This document shows positions 46,713-55,707 of a stretch of 64,000 bases of DNA, in pieces; position 1 is the stretch's first letter, and each line of letters starts with the position of its first letter. The notes under the pieces were generated by a model. That model was not told the origin of the DNA, searched no databases, and saw only the letters and a program-made list of their open reading frames with translations. Where the stretch lies: positions 1,872,001 through 1,936,000 of the forward strand of contig NZ_CP132334.1 of assembly GCF_030758415.1 (NCBI RefSeq), written 5' to 3'. A program made the position numbers and the translations under genes. The DNA comes from Parvularcula sp. IMCC14364 (GTDB lineage: Bacteria; Pseudomonadota; Alphaproteobacteria; Caulobacterales; Parvularculaceae).

Positions 46713-48155
46713 TCAGTAAGGCTTGGTCACTTTCAGCATGTAGACGGCGCCGTTTTCATCTGTCTCGACGCTGACATCTGCGCCCTTGCAGCCAGTTGCC
46801 ATGTCATACATTTCCTGCTCGTTCCGGAAGAACAATGTCCAGTCCAGGATGTATTCCATGGGCCAGTAAGTGCCGATACTGGCATCATTTACATTGCCCA
46901 CAAGCAGTGTGCCGCCGGGACGTAAATGGTCATAGAGCTTGCTGGTCAGCTTACGGCACAAGCCGGCATTGAGATAGTCCAGAAGCCCCGCTGAATAAAT
47001 CAGGTGCTGTTTCGGCAAATGCCGGAATGTGCTCATGGGACGGAGCATCTCCGTAAAGGACGTATGCATACCACTGACAATAACATTGGAACGGCTAGGG
47101 GCAAGACTGCGATAGGCAGCATTGATGCCGTAATTCAGGGCCTCTATTTCCTGATCCACCAGGGTGAAGCTGTAGCCCTCATCCTTGGCGTTTGTCCGCT
47201 CCAGAAAACGCTGCACCTCGCGCGCCGGGCCGCTGCCGATGCTCATCACGTGATAAACATTGTCAGACCCGTCACTCAGCCCCTCAAGATAGCGGCTGAT
47301 ATAATCCATGCGCGAGACAATCGGCCGGCCGGAGATCAAGCCCAGCATGTGCAGGTAGCGGCTGTAGGTTGTCGTACCTTCCGGCTGGTGATCATACATG
47401 TAGTTCATAATCTGGAAATCACCGGGGTAGCCCATGGGCTTGAAGAAACTGCGATGCCAGTTCGTGCCTTTGACGAGCTCATAAGTGATCAGCTTTTCCG
47501 TAAAGGTCTTGAGTGCCGGGCGCAACGCATCATCATTCATGTGCGGCAACACGAGCTCATTTCCGGCAAAACACAGTTCCGCCCAGTCTGTTTCGGATGC
47601 CTCCTCGAGGCCATAAGCGACAGTATCCGCTTCCTCCAGGGTGAAATAATCTTCATGCGGCGCAATGTTGTTTTCGATAAAACTGCGCCGGTCAGAGAGA
47701 TAGTCGAGCACCTGTGTGCAGAAGACGCGATAATCAGAAGGCACGGCATGAGTGATTGACGGATGACTGGCGCCAGCCTTGCGGCGGGCCAGAGCAGCTG
47801 CATTCTTGCGGGCAATAACCTCAATATCCACGCCGCGCTGATCGTAGAGAACATCAACTTCTGCCACGCCGGTTTTCAGCGGTTGCAGGATAACCGGACA
47901 TTCATAGAAGCAGGTACCGCTCTGGATAAAGGATAGTGTTTGCGCATCCGGCACCTGTGCCAGTGACAGGCCTTCCGGCAGCTTCAGGGTCAACCCTGTC
48001 AAACAGATGCTGCTGATCTCGAACTGAATGCCGAGCAAATGCACGCAAGGCGGGTTATTCTTGAAAAACGCATCGGCATTATGGGGTTCAAATGAAACCC
48101 GCATGTCCGTATTTTCAGCGCCTTTAAGCTCCTGATAGTGCTTTACTGGTTGCAT
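46713..48155 (-). CDS. PilZ-like domain + SAM methyltransferase (PhcB/EF-synthase-like)
   Basis: 480 aa in two parts. Residues ~18-115 look like a PilZ-type beta-barrel (ISSICLTGLTLKLP in the place of the DxSxxG motif, but without a clear RxxxR c-di-GMP motif). After a linker, residues ~140-480 form a class I methyltransferase with KPMGYPGDF (239-247), SRMDYISRYL and the SAM loop SIGSGPARE (305-313). That pattern is what I recall from proteins annotated as extracellular-factor 3-hydroxypalmitic acid methyl ester synthases. If so, it makes a diffusible signal. A CtrA-like box lies ~115 bp upstream. The start is uncertain; Met18 is an alternative. Confidence 0.75.
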   Translation of the reverse strand: MQPVKHYQELKGAENTDMRVSFEPHNADAFFKNNPPCVHLLGIQFEISSICLTGLTLKLPEGLSLAQVPDAQTLSFIQSGTCFYECPVILQPLKTGVAEVDVLYDQRGVDIEVIARKNAAALARRKAGASHPSITHAVPSDYRVFCTQVLDYLSDRRSFIENNIAPHEDYFTLEEADTVAYGLEEASETDWAELCFAGNELVLPHMNDDALRPALKTFTEKLITYELVKGTNWHRSFFKPMGYPGDFQIMNYMYDHQPEGTTTYSRYLHMLGLISGRPIVSRMDYISRYLEGLSDGSDNVYHVMSIGSGPAREVQRFLERTNAKDEGYSFTLVDQEIEALNYGINAAYRSLAPSRSNVIVSGMHTSFTEMLRPMSTFRHLPKQHLIYSAGLLDYLNAGLCRKLTSKLYDHLRPGGTLLVGNVNDASIGTYWPMEYILDWTLFFRNEQEMYDMATGCKGADVSVETDENGAVYMLKVTKPY

Positions 48156-48266
48156 TATTGACCACTCTCGTCTTCATCAGCGTAGTCTCCCCCTCCACGA
48201 AAGACGATGCACCCACACCGTCAATCTCATTTACCATACTACACTGAGGGAAATATGCCAACAAAA

Positions 48267-48285
48267 TTAGTGGTTTGTTAACCAT
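48267..48285 (+). promoter_or_regulatory. CtrA-like box upstream of methyltransferase gene
   Basis: TTAG-TGGTTTG-TTAACCAT: one mismatch from the TTAA-N7-TTAACC consensus, with the extended TTAACCAT half seen in Caulobacter promoters. It is in the 164-bp region before the gene starting at 48155. Confidence 0.5.
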
Positions 48286-48319
48286 TTAGGCTATTCTGGC
48301 CTGTCTTTCACGGCAGAAA

Positions 48320-49183
48320 TTAACCTTTAGGGGCGCGTGAAAGGATTTTTCGCGCTGTTCGCAGATGCGGCATGTCGAGCATCTTGCCATCCAGACTTGC
48401 CACGCCCGCAGAGGCATCAGCAAATGCTGCTTCCACTGCCCGCGCCCAGACAATACTCTGCTCATCCGGTTGAAACGCCTGCGCGATCACATCGACCTGC
48501 GCAGGGTGTATTGCTGCCTTTGCATCAAAACCGTCCCGCAGGGCAGTTTCTGTCTGGCCTTTAAGGCCTTCAAGGTCGCGGAAGTCTGCATAGACCGTGT
48601 CAATGGGCGTAACACCCGCGGCACGCGCTGCCAGCAGGCAGAGATTGCGCGCCAGCCGGAACGGCTCCGTGTAAGTGCCGTTTTCGAAGTTGCGTGCCGC
48701 ACCGATATCCGCCGCCAGGTCTTCTGCCCCCCACATCATGCCCACAAGGCGCGGATGAGCCCAGGCATCGCCCCTTGCCAGGGACAGGACGCCCTGGGCT
48801 GTCTCGGTAACGATCGCGATAATAGAGGTTTTGCCCGCCCGTTCCGGCACTTCCAGCCCGGCCATCATGTTGGCCAGCGCCTGCACATCTTCCGGGCCAT
48901 TGCACTTGGGCAGAATGATACCGTCAGGCGCAGCAGGCAGAATGGCCGCAAGGTCATCGCGGGTCATCTCCGTGTCGAGCGCATTAACCCTGACAAAGCA
49001 CTGAATATCCTGCGGCAGTACGTCGCGCAGTGCTGTGGCTGAGATCTGTCGTGCTTCCTGCTTGCGTGCAAGGGCGACAGAATCTTCAAGGTCGAGGATA
49101 GTGATATCAGCGCCGACGGCAGCACATTTTGCCTGTTTCTTTTCACTGTCACCGGGCACAAAAAGAAGTGTGGTAAAGTTCAT
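48320..49183 (-). CDS. HpcH/HpaI-CitE family lyase (citramalyl-CoA/malyl-CoA lyase-like)
   Basis: 287 aa TIM-barrel C-C lyase. LLFVPGDSEKKQAK, DITILDLEDSVA (metal ligand region), FVRVNALDT and GAEDLAADIGAAR are typical of CitE-like enzymes acting on citramalyl-, malyl- or related CoA esters. It overlaps the upstream MaoC-type gene by 4 bp. A MaoC hydratase plus CitE-like lyase is the pairing used for itaconyl-CoA/citramalyl-CoA or mesaconyl-CoA breakdown; which one is unresolved. Confidence 0.88.
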   Translation of the reverse strand: MNFTTLLFVPGDSEKKQAKCAAVGADITILDLEDSVALARKQEARQISATALRDVLPQDIQCFVRVNALDTEMTRDDLAAILPAAPDGIILPKCNGPEDVQALANMMAGLEVPERAGKTSIIAIVTETAQGVLSLARGDAWAHPRLVGMMWGAEDLAADIGAARNFENGTYTEPFRLARNLCLLAARAAGVTPIDTVYADFRDLEGLKGQTETALRDGFDAKAAIHPAQVDVIAQAFQPDEQSIVWARAVEAAFADASAGVASLDGKMLDMPHLRTARKILSRAPKG

Positions 49184-49656
49184 GCCGCGCCTCCCTTTCC
49201 CGTCTCAGTTGGTCTGGCACGCATCAGGGCGGCACGCTCACAACTTGCCACCACCTCTCCGCGCTGATTGATCGCCTCGTGAAAGAACGTGACAATCCCC
49301 TGTCCCGGCCGGGATTTACTGGCTCTCACACCCTTTACTTTTGTCCGTGCACGTATTGTGTCTCCATGGAAAACCGGCTTGGGAAACACCACATCCGTCA
49401 TGCCCAGATTGCCGATAGTGGTGCCCAGTGTTGTATCCCCGACGGTCATGCCGATCATCAGGCCAAGCGTGAACAGGCTGTTGACGAGTGGCTTGCCCCA
49501 TTCTGTACCCGCCGCAAATTCGGCATCAATATGCAATGGCTGCACATTCATCGTCATCAGGGAAAAATGCATGTTGTCATATTCCGTGACCGTACGTGAC
49601 AGATCATGGTTGAAAACCATGCCTTCTTCAAATTCTTCCAGCCACAAGCCTGCCAT
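49180..49656 (-). CDS. MaoC-family hydratase
   Basis: 158 aa hotdog-fold hydratase. PLHIDAEFA carries the catalytic Asp/His dyad of the MaoC family, followed by GKPLVNSLFTLGLM. It resembles mesaconyl-CoA or itaconyl-CoA hydratase-type members. Its stop overlaps the CitE-like gene start (ATGA), implying a two-step acyl-CoA pathway. No CoA transferase is seen nearby. Confidence 0.85.
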   Translation of the reverse strand: MAGLWLEEFEEGMVFNHDLSRTVTEYDNMHFSLMTMNVQPLHIDAEFAAGTEWGKPLVNSLFTLGLMIGMTVGDTTLGTTIGNLGMTDVVFPKPVFHGDTIRARTKVKGVRASKSRPGQGIVTFFHEAINQRGEVVASCERAALMRARPTETGKGGAA

Positions 49657-50168
49657 GGTTTATTTCCTTTAATCCTGAGGGGTAATTTTATTCAATTCGC
49701 AGCAAGGTTTCTAGGATAGGCTTTATCACAATGGCAAGGCAGGCAGAGAGGAATCCTGTTCTGGCCATGATGTGCCGAAAAATACCACCGATCAGCCATC
49801 TTGCGGATCGTTTTCGGGGGAATGAAGTATCGGGACGTCAATGGACGCGTCGCTATATAACACAGATAGGGACTGCAATTATGAGTAAACAACGGACATA
49901 TTTCGGCGAGAGACCTGCTTCAGCTTCACTCAGCGCGTGGATCGCCACCAGCGGATCACTGCTTCTGGCCCTGTCATTTGCCTTGCGCCTGATTGCCTGA
50001 TTGGGCCGCCTGCTGATTGTTGCGGCGCAACATCAGTCGGCTAATACCACATTTTTGAGGTGATCTGCTCATAAGTAGCAGATTTCCCGGTTACAGACTC
50101 ACCTTCCCCCTGTTCAAAAAAAAAACACACTGTACCCTGTTCTCGTCGAGATAATGGAGGGAACGGTC
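49657..50168. other. Intergenic region between maoC and DUF3604 genes
   Basis: About 510 bp. The only candidate gene is the 39-codon ORF at 49881-50000. An A10 run at 50118-50127 and a strong ribosome-binding site (GGAGGGAACGG) before 50169 are the other features. No repeat or RNA element recognised. Confidence 0.5.
49881..50000 (+). CDS. Possible 39-aa single-helix membrane protein
   Basis: MSKQRTYFGERPA leads into one hydrophobic helix (LSAWIATSGSLLLALSFALRLIA, here split: LSAWIATSGSLL then LALSFALRLIA). A weak AGGGA ribosome-binding site precedes the ATG. The size and shape fit small bacterial membrane proteins, but no homologue is known to me. Confidence 0.3.
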   Translation: MSKQRTYFGERPASASLSAWIATSGSLLLALSFALRLIA

Positions 50169-52442
50169 ATGCGTATTATCATCGGGCTTGTCATTGTACT
50201 GGCCATGCTGCTGGGCGGCTGGCATCTTTTTGACCGGGCTGTCATGTCAGGCAAGCTGGGAGAGGAGCGCACTGCCGGCACGATCGTCGGAGATGCGGTA
50301 CCGACGCCTGTCGTGATTGCCCGCCAACAGGCAGACGCGGCGGTTGCACCGGCAAGCAGCGAAAAACAGATCCTGTTTGGTGATCTACATGTGCATACCA
50401 CCTACTCTACAGACGCTTTCCTCTGGGCCCTGCCACTGAACCATGGCAAGGGGGTGCACCCCCTGGCAGATGCCTGCGATTTTGCACGCTACTGCTCAGC
50501 GATGGACTTCTGGGCCATCACGGATCACGCAGAGGCCGCGACGCCTGCGCGCTGGGCTGAAGCCAAAAAGAGCCTGCGCCAGTGTCAGGCGAAAGCACTC
50601 GACCAGGACAATCCTGATCTCGTCTCGTTCCTCGGCTTTGAATGGACGCAAGTGGGCGCCATACCAACGGAGCATTTCGGGCATAAAAATGTCATCTTCG
50701 AGGGGCTGGATGATGACAATGTGTCCGCGCGGCCCATCGCCGCTATTGGCGGTGCCATGGATGCATTGCGCACAAATGCCTTCGGCATGCCCGCAGGTCT
50801 CTCCCTTCTCGACTGGGGAAACCGCGACGTTTACTGGGACTTCAATACCTATATCAAAAATGTTCAGGCTACGCCCTTATGCGATGCTGACCTGCCCTCA
50901 AGTGAACTGCCCGCTGATTGTTATGAAGCCGCAGCAACGCCCGGCGATCTCGTTGCACGACTTGAAGACCAGGGACTTGATCCGCTGATTATTCCGCATG
51001 GCTCCACCTGGGGCTTCTACACACCGCCGGGCACCACTTGGGACAAGCAACTGGAACCGGCACAACGACCAGAAGCATTCTCTCTTCTTGAGATTTACTC
51101 CGGGCACGGCAATTCAGAAGAATATCGTGATTACATTGACGTTATTGCCTCGGAAGACGGGTTGACAGGCATTTGCCCGGAAAAGACGCCGACATACACA
51201 CCAGCGTGTGTCCGTGCCGGCGAAATCATTGAAGAACGCTGCCTTGCCGAAGGTGACAGCGCAGATGACTGCTCAGCCCGCGCCGCCGAAGCGCGCGATG
51301 CTACCGCCAATATGGCGATTGCCTATCATCTGGCCATTGGCGGCGAAAGCGTTGAGGACTGGCTTGAGTCAGGCCAGTGTACAGACTGTTATCTGCCTGC
51401 CTTTAACTATCGCCCCAAAACAAGTGCGCAATATGGCCTCGCTATCTCGCGCTTTGATGATGCGGGGGAGCCGGTCAACCGCTTCAACTGGGGCTTTATT
51501 GCCTCATCAGACAACCACCGCGCACGCCCTGGCACGGGCTACAAGGAAGTAGCGCGCCGGATGAATACGGAAGCAGGTGGCGTCATCAAACCGGAATACA
51601 GGAGCCTTTTCCTGCAGGATGACACACCGCGAGACGCTCAGATTTATCGCCGGACGCGTGAAGAACTCCAGGCGATTGCCGGTTTCCAGTTAACGGAGAT
51701 CGAACGTCAGTCAACTTTCTGGCAGACCGGGGGCCTGGCCGCTGTGCACAGCGAAGGCCGCTCCCGCGCCGAGATATGGGATGCATTACAACGCCGGGAA
51801 ACATATGCAACCTCGGGTCCGCGCATGTTGCTCTGGTTTGACAGGGTGGACCCGGATGGCGCTTCCGCCCCGATGGGCGCAACCGTCGAAACATCAGAAG
51901 CTGGCACGTTCACCGTCAAGGCGACAGGCTCCTTCAAGCAGAAGCCCGGCTGCCCGGACTATGCCATGGACGCGCTGGGGGAAGATCGCATCAGCTCCAT
52001 CTGCTCGGGAGAATGCTACAATCCTTCTGATGAACGCAATCTGATTCAGCGAATCGAAATCATCCGTATCCGCCCGCAAATCTCACCTGATGAAGATGTG
52101 GGAGACCTCATCGATGACCCGTTTCTGGTGCATAACTGCCCGGCAGATCAGGCCGGCTGCTCGTTCACCTTTACCGATGCTGCTTTCTCGGCTGGTGGGC
52201 GTGACGCGCTTTATTATGCCCGTGCCATTCAGGAACCACGCCCGACCATCAATGCGGATGCGCTGCGCTGTGAGCGGGATGAAGAAGGCAACTGCATCAA
52301 GCCGAATATCTGCTATGGCGACTGGCGCACAGGGGATGAGGACTGCACGGCACCGATGGATGTGCGCGCCTGGTCATCTCCCATTTATCTGACTTACACA
52401 TCACAGGTTGCATCTGGCACGACCGCCCCTTCCCTTGAATAA
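50169..52442 (+). CDS. DUF3604 protein (PHP-like metal-dependent hydrolase)
   Basis: 757 aa with an N-terminal membrane anchor (MRIIIGLVIVLAMLLGGWHL), so probably facing the periplasm. GDLHVHTTYS (His74 and His76) and WAITDHAE (Asp119-His120) resemble the metal-binding start of PHP-domain phosphoesterases, which is the usual link made for DUF3604. Many Cys residues (e.g. CDADLPS, CTDCYLPA, CSGECYNPS, CPADQAGC) fit a disulfide-bonded exported protein. Substrate unknown. ATG 50169 has GGAGGG eight bases upstream. A foldase and a HupE-type protein follow immediately. Confidence 0.85.
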   Translation: MRIIIGLVIVLAMLLGGWHLFDRAVMSGKLGEERTAGTIVGDAVPTPVVIARQQADAAVAPASSEKQILFGDLHVHTTYSTDAFLWALPLNHGKGVHPLADACDFARYCSAMDFWAITDHAEAATPARWAEAKKSLRQCQAKALDQDNPDLVSFLGFEWTQVGAIPTEHFGHKNVIFEGLDDDNVSARPIAAIGGAMDALRTNAFGMPAGLSLLDWGNRDVYWDFNTYIKNVQATPLCDADLPSSELPADCYEAAATPGDLVARLEDQGLDPLIIPHGSTWGFYTPPGTTWDKQLEPAQRPEAFSLLEIYSGHGNSEEYRDYIDVIASEDGLTGICPEKTPTYTPACVRAGEIIEERCLAEGDSADDCSARAAEARDATANMAIAYHLAIGGESVEDWLESGQCTDCYLPAFNYRPKTSAQYGLAISRFDDAGEPVNRFNWGFIASSDNHRARPGTGYKEVARRMNTEAGGVIKPEYRSLFLQDDTPRDAQIYRRTREELQAIAGFQLTEIERQSTFWQTGGLAAVHSEGRSRAEIWDALQRRETYATSGPRMLLWFDRVDPDGASAPMGATVETSEAGTFTVKATGSFKQKPGCPDYAMDALGEDRISSICSGECYNPSDERNLIQRIEIIRIRPQISPDEDVGDLIDDPFLVHNCPADQAGCSFTFTDAAFSAGGRDALYYARAIQEPRPTINADALRCERDEEGNCIKPNICYGDWRTGDEDCTAPMDVRAWSSPIYLTYTSQVASGTTAPSLE

Positions 52443-52454
52443 AGAGCACTGACA

Positions 52455-53327
52455 ATGCCCCTGAAAATTCTGCGGCAACTGCCGGAAGCAACCTGGTATG
52501 CGGTCGGTGCGTTGATTGCGCTTGCTGTCGCCCTGATGACAGCCCTTGGTATTGCGCCTGCCACGGGTCAGCGCGGTGCTGTTGCCATCGTGAATGAGGA
52601 CATTATTCTCCGAACGGAATATGAGCGGGCTCTCACGGCCATGCAAGCAGGGCTTGCCCGGCCATTAACCGCGGAGGATAAAGCCAGAGCCCTCGATATA
52701 CTCATCAATGAGGAGTTAATCGTACAGCGCGCCCTCGCTCTGGATATGGCGCGCACGGACCGCCAGACACGCAAGACACTTATACAGGCGGTCATCCGCT
52801 CCTCACTTGCTCTTGATGGCCCGATCGACCCGACGCAGGACGCGCTGCGCAAACTCTATGAGGATGAACAGGGGCTTTTTTCATCACCGGACTTTGTCAC
52901 TGTGCGCATTGCCGGCACAACCTCCCCCGAGTCACTGGCGCAGTTTCGGGCGTTAATGCAGGCAGGCAACCGATTTGAAGATGCCGTGAGCGCAGCAGGG
53001 CTCGAAGATTTCTCACCACCGCCTGATCTGCCGCTTGGCAAACTCTCGGATTACACAGGCAGGGCCGGTCTTGAAGCTGTCAGCACCATGGAAGCAGGCG
53101 AGATTGCCGGGCCATTCACCTATGCGGGGCGCAATATTTATATCTGGCTGCAAGCGCGTACTGGCGGCACGGCCCTGCCCTTCGATATGGTCAGCAGTCA
53201 GGTGGAGGCTGAATGGCGCCGCCGGCAGGAAGAACAGGCCTTTACGGATTATATCAACCGCTTGCGGCGCCAGGCCCATATCAAGACATTGATAGACCCT
53301 GCTGAAACAACAGATGCAACCCCATGA
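52455..53327 (+). CDS. Membrane-anchored peptidyl-prolyl isomerase (SurA/parvulin-like)
   Basis: 290 aa. One membrane helix (~15-37), then a SurA_N-like region (AIVNEDIILRTEYERAL, AEDKARALDILINEELIVQRAL) and a parvulin-like segment (VRIAGTTSPESLAQFRALMQAGNRFEDA ... AGEIAGPF, seen in parts). The parvulin part is divergent. Position 12 bp after the DUF3604 gene and a 4-bp overlap with the HupE gene point to a dedicated foldase for a neighbour, most likely the Cys-rich DUF3604 protein. That is inference. Confidence 0.75.
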   Translation: MPLKILRQLPEATWYAVGALIALAVALMTALGIAPATGQRGAVAIVNEDIILRTEYERALTAMQAGLARPLTAEDKARALDILINEELIVQRALALDMARTDRQTRKTLIQAVIRSSLALDGPIDPTQDALRKLYEDEQGLFSSPDFVTVRIAGTTSPESLAQFRALMQAGNRFEDAVSAAGLEDFSPPPDLPLGKLSDYTGRAGLEAVSTMEAGEIAGPFTYAGRNIYIWLQARTGGTALPFDMVSSQVEAEWRRRQEEQAFTDYINRLRRQAHIKTLIDPAETTDATP

Positions 53328-54496
53328 CCCGTTTATCCCTGCTCCTGTTGGTGCTGGCCGGGTTGTTCTGCTCACCTGCCAAAGCGCACACGACTAGCCA
53401 GTCTTTCTCAAGCTGGCGCAGTGACGGCACAGATGTGAACGCCGTCTTCGCTGTCGATGCGCGCCGGATCACGCAACTGGCTCAGCTCTATGACCTGGAA
53501 GGCGGGCTCTATCCCATGCTGGAAGACCACCTGAAAGAAACGATCACGGTACAGCAGGGCAATACGCCTTGCGTCCGCTCAGGCATTGCTCCTCTAACCA
53601 GCGACGGAGCGATCATCCGTGCCCGCCTCTCGTTCAGCTGCCCAACGGCAGTTGCCAGCGAAAACAGTGTGGTGACGATTGCCGCTTTTCACACTGTTTC
53701 CGCAACACATATCCATATTGCCAGAATTGACGACGCTGCAGCAGATGGCGCTGGGCGGGAAGTGCTGCTGAGCGAAGCGCAGCCGGCTTTTTCCCTGTCT
53801 GGCACACATACCCCGGGCAGCCTGACCGGCTTTGTCAGGCTTGGTTTCGATCATGTTCTCTCCGGACCAGACCACCTCGCCTTTCTCGCAGCGCTCTTGC
53901 TGCTGGCTGGTACCCTGCGCCGTGCCCTGATTGCCGTCACGGGCTTTACGGTGGGGCACAGCATCACTCTGGCACTGGCTGTTCTGGGTATAATTGAGCC
54001 GCGTGAGCAGATGATTGAGGCACTGATTGCTTTTACAATCGCCAGCACGGCCCTGGAAGCGGGACTGCCAGAACAGCGCAAAACCGCATTCCGTTTTTTT
54101 GCTGCCCTTACCGCCCTGATTATCCTGCCATCAGGTCTCGTCCTGCCATTCGGGGTCGCCATCATGCTGTACGTGGCCGCAACGGCGCAACTGCCGCAGA
54201 CGACAGCCATCCGGCTTGTGCCTGTGGTCGCGATTGCCTTTGGGCTGATCCATGGTGCCGGATTTGCGGGAGGGCTGACGGAACTGGAGCTTACCGGGCG
54301 GAATCTTGTTGCGCCGTTGCTGGGCTTCAATATCGGGGTAGAGTTGGGGCAGATCCTGGCGCTTGGTCTCATTCTGGGCATCGCGAGCCTGCTGGGCACA
54401 GTCCTGCCTGGCAGCAAACATATCTCTCGGGCCTGGCTGGCCCTGCCCCTGTTTTGCGCAGGCTGTTTCTGGTTCGCCGAACGCCTGTGGACCTGA
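53324..54496 (+). CDS. HupE/UreJ-family membrane protein
   Basis: 390 aa. Signal peptide (to ~AKAHT), a ~150-residue exported N-terminal domain, then a C-terminal membrane domain of six to seven helices beginning GFVRLGFDHVLSGPDHLAFL, the HupE/UreJ hallmark with its His/Asp metal-type motif, followed by GFTVGHSITL and IHGAGFAGGL. HupE/UreJ proteins are proposed nickel or cobalt permeases, but the long N-terminal domain form has no proven role. Overlaps the foldase gene by ATGA. Confidence 0.85.
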   Translation: MTRLSLLLLVLAGLFCSPAKAHTTSQSFSSWRSDGTDVNAVFAVDARRITQLAQLYDLEGGLYPMLEDHLKETITVQQGNTPCVRSGIAPLTSDGAIIRARLSFSCPTAVASENSVVTIAAFHTVSATHIHIARIDDAAADGAGREVLLSEAQPAFSLSGTHTPGSLTGFVRLGFDHVLSGPDHLAFLAALLLLAGTLRRALIAVTGFTVGHSITLALAVLGIIEPREQMIEALIAFTIASTALEAGLPEQRKTAFRFFAALTALIILPSGLVLPFGVAIMLYVAATAQLPQTTAIRLVPVVAIAFGLIHGAGFAGGLTELELTGRNLVAPLLGFNIGVELGQILALGLILGIASLLGTVLPGSKHISRAWLALPLFCAGCFWFAERLWT

Positions 54497-54525
54497 AGCG
54501 CGAGCCTTGAGAAGATGCAACGGTC

Positions 54526-55707
54526 ATGACACTTGAAATCACCAACAGGCAGGCACGCTGGCTGTGGCTGGAGGCGCAGGGCTTGAACAAGCCGCCGACG
54601 GGCCCGGCCACCACAGACAGGTTGCGCGAAATCATTCAGCAGCTCGGCTTTGTGCAGCTCGACACCATTCGCGTCGTTGCCAGGGCGCATGATCATATTC
54701 TCTGGAGCCGAAACCAGAATTATCGCGAAGACATGATGCATATTCTGTTGACGGAAGAGCGACAGGTATTTGAACACTTCACCCATGACGCCTCCATCCT
54801 GCCGATGGCGTTCTACCCCTACTGGCAGCGACAGTTCGGCCGCATGGCCGCGCAGTTGAAAAACGGCACCTGGGCGAAGGTCATGCCGCCCGGAAAAGAC
54901 ATCACCGCCATCCGTGCACGCATTAAAGCAGAAGGCGCTTTATCCACGAAAGATTTCTCCGGCAAGGCCGACAAATCCGTCCACGCCTGGGCACGCCCGG
55001 CACACAAATACGGCCTTGACTATCTCTGGTATGCCGGGGACCTGGCCACCTGCCATCGACACAACTTCATCAAGTACTATGACCTGTCAGAGCGCGTGAT
55101 CCCGGCACAGTGGCGTGAGCGTCACGTGAGCGACCAGGAGCAGATTGACTGGCTCTGCCATCAGGCCCTCAACCGGCTGGCATTTGGCACCGAAGGCGAT
55201 ATCCAGCGCTTCTGGTCCGCCACTGACCTTGCGGAAGTCAAGCACTGGTGCAGCAACACCAGCAACAGCCTGATACCTGTTGAAATCAAGCATGCGGACA
55301 AAAGCAGCCATCTGGCTTTTGCACCAGCCGATATAGAGGCGCGGCTGGAAACCTTGCGCGCGCCCACATCGCGCCTGCGCATTCTCAACCCCTTCGATCC
55401 GCTGGTGCGGGACCGCGACAGGATACAGCGCCTGTTCGGGTTCGATTATCGCATTGAGATATTTGTGCCTGCCGCAAAACGTCAGTATGGATATTATATC
55501 TATCCCCTGCTGGAGGGCGACCGCCTTGTGGGGCGCATTGAAATTCGTGCCGACCGCAAGAAGAGCACGCTGTGCGTTGAAAATATCTGGTGGGAATCCG
55601 GTGTTGGCAGCACTGGCAACCGGCTGGCAAAACTGGCAAGCGAAATTGAACGCATGGCACGATTTGTCGGTGCCAGCGACATCATTCGGAAGGACCGGAC
55701 TTCATGA
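54526..55707 (+). CDS. DNA glycosylase of the AlkX/YcaQ (HTH_42) family
   Basis: 393 aa winged-helix protein. GFVQLDTIRV holds the QxD motif (Gln44, Asp46) that marks the AlkX/YcaQ type of interstrand-crosslink glycosylase, in contrast to QxQ of AlkZ. HDHILWSR, HFTHDASILPM, RILNPFDPLVRDR and the C-terminal KLASEIERMARF are family sequences. These enzymes excise bulky N7-guanine lesions. The downstream yaiI overlaps it by 4 bp. Confidence 0.87.
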   Translation: MTLEITNRQARWLWLEAQGLNKPPTGPATTDRLREIIQQLGFVQLDTIRVVARAHDHILWSRNQNYREDMMHILLTEERQVFEHFTHDASILPMAFYPYWQRQFGRMAAQLKNGTWAKVMPPGKDITAIRARIKAEGALSTKDFSGKADKSVHAWARPAHKYGLDYLWYAGDLATCHRHNFIKYYDLSERVIPAQWRERHVSDQEQIDWLCHQALNRLAFGTEGDIQRFWSATDLAEVKHWCSNTSNSLIPVEIKHADKSSHLAFAPADIEARLETLRAPTSRLRILNPFDPLVRDRDRIQRLFGFDYRIEIFVPAAKRQYGYYIYPLLEGDRLVGRIEIRADRKKSTLCVENIWWESGVGSTGNRLAKLASEIERMARFVGASDIIRKDRTS

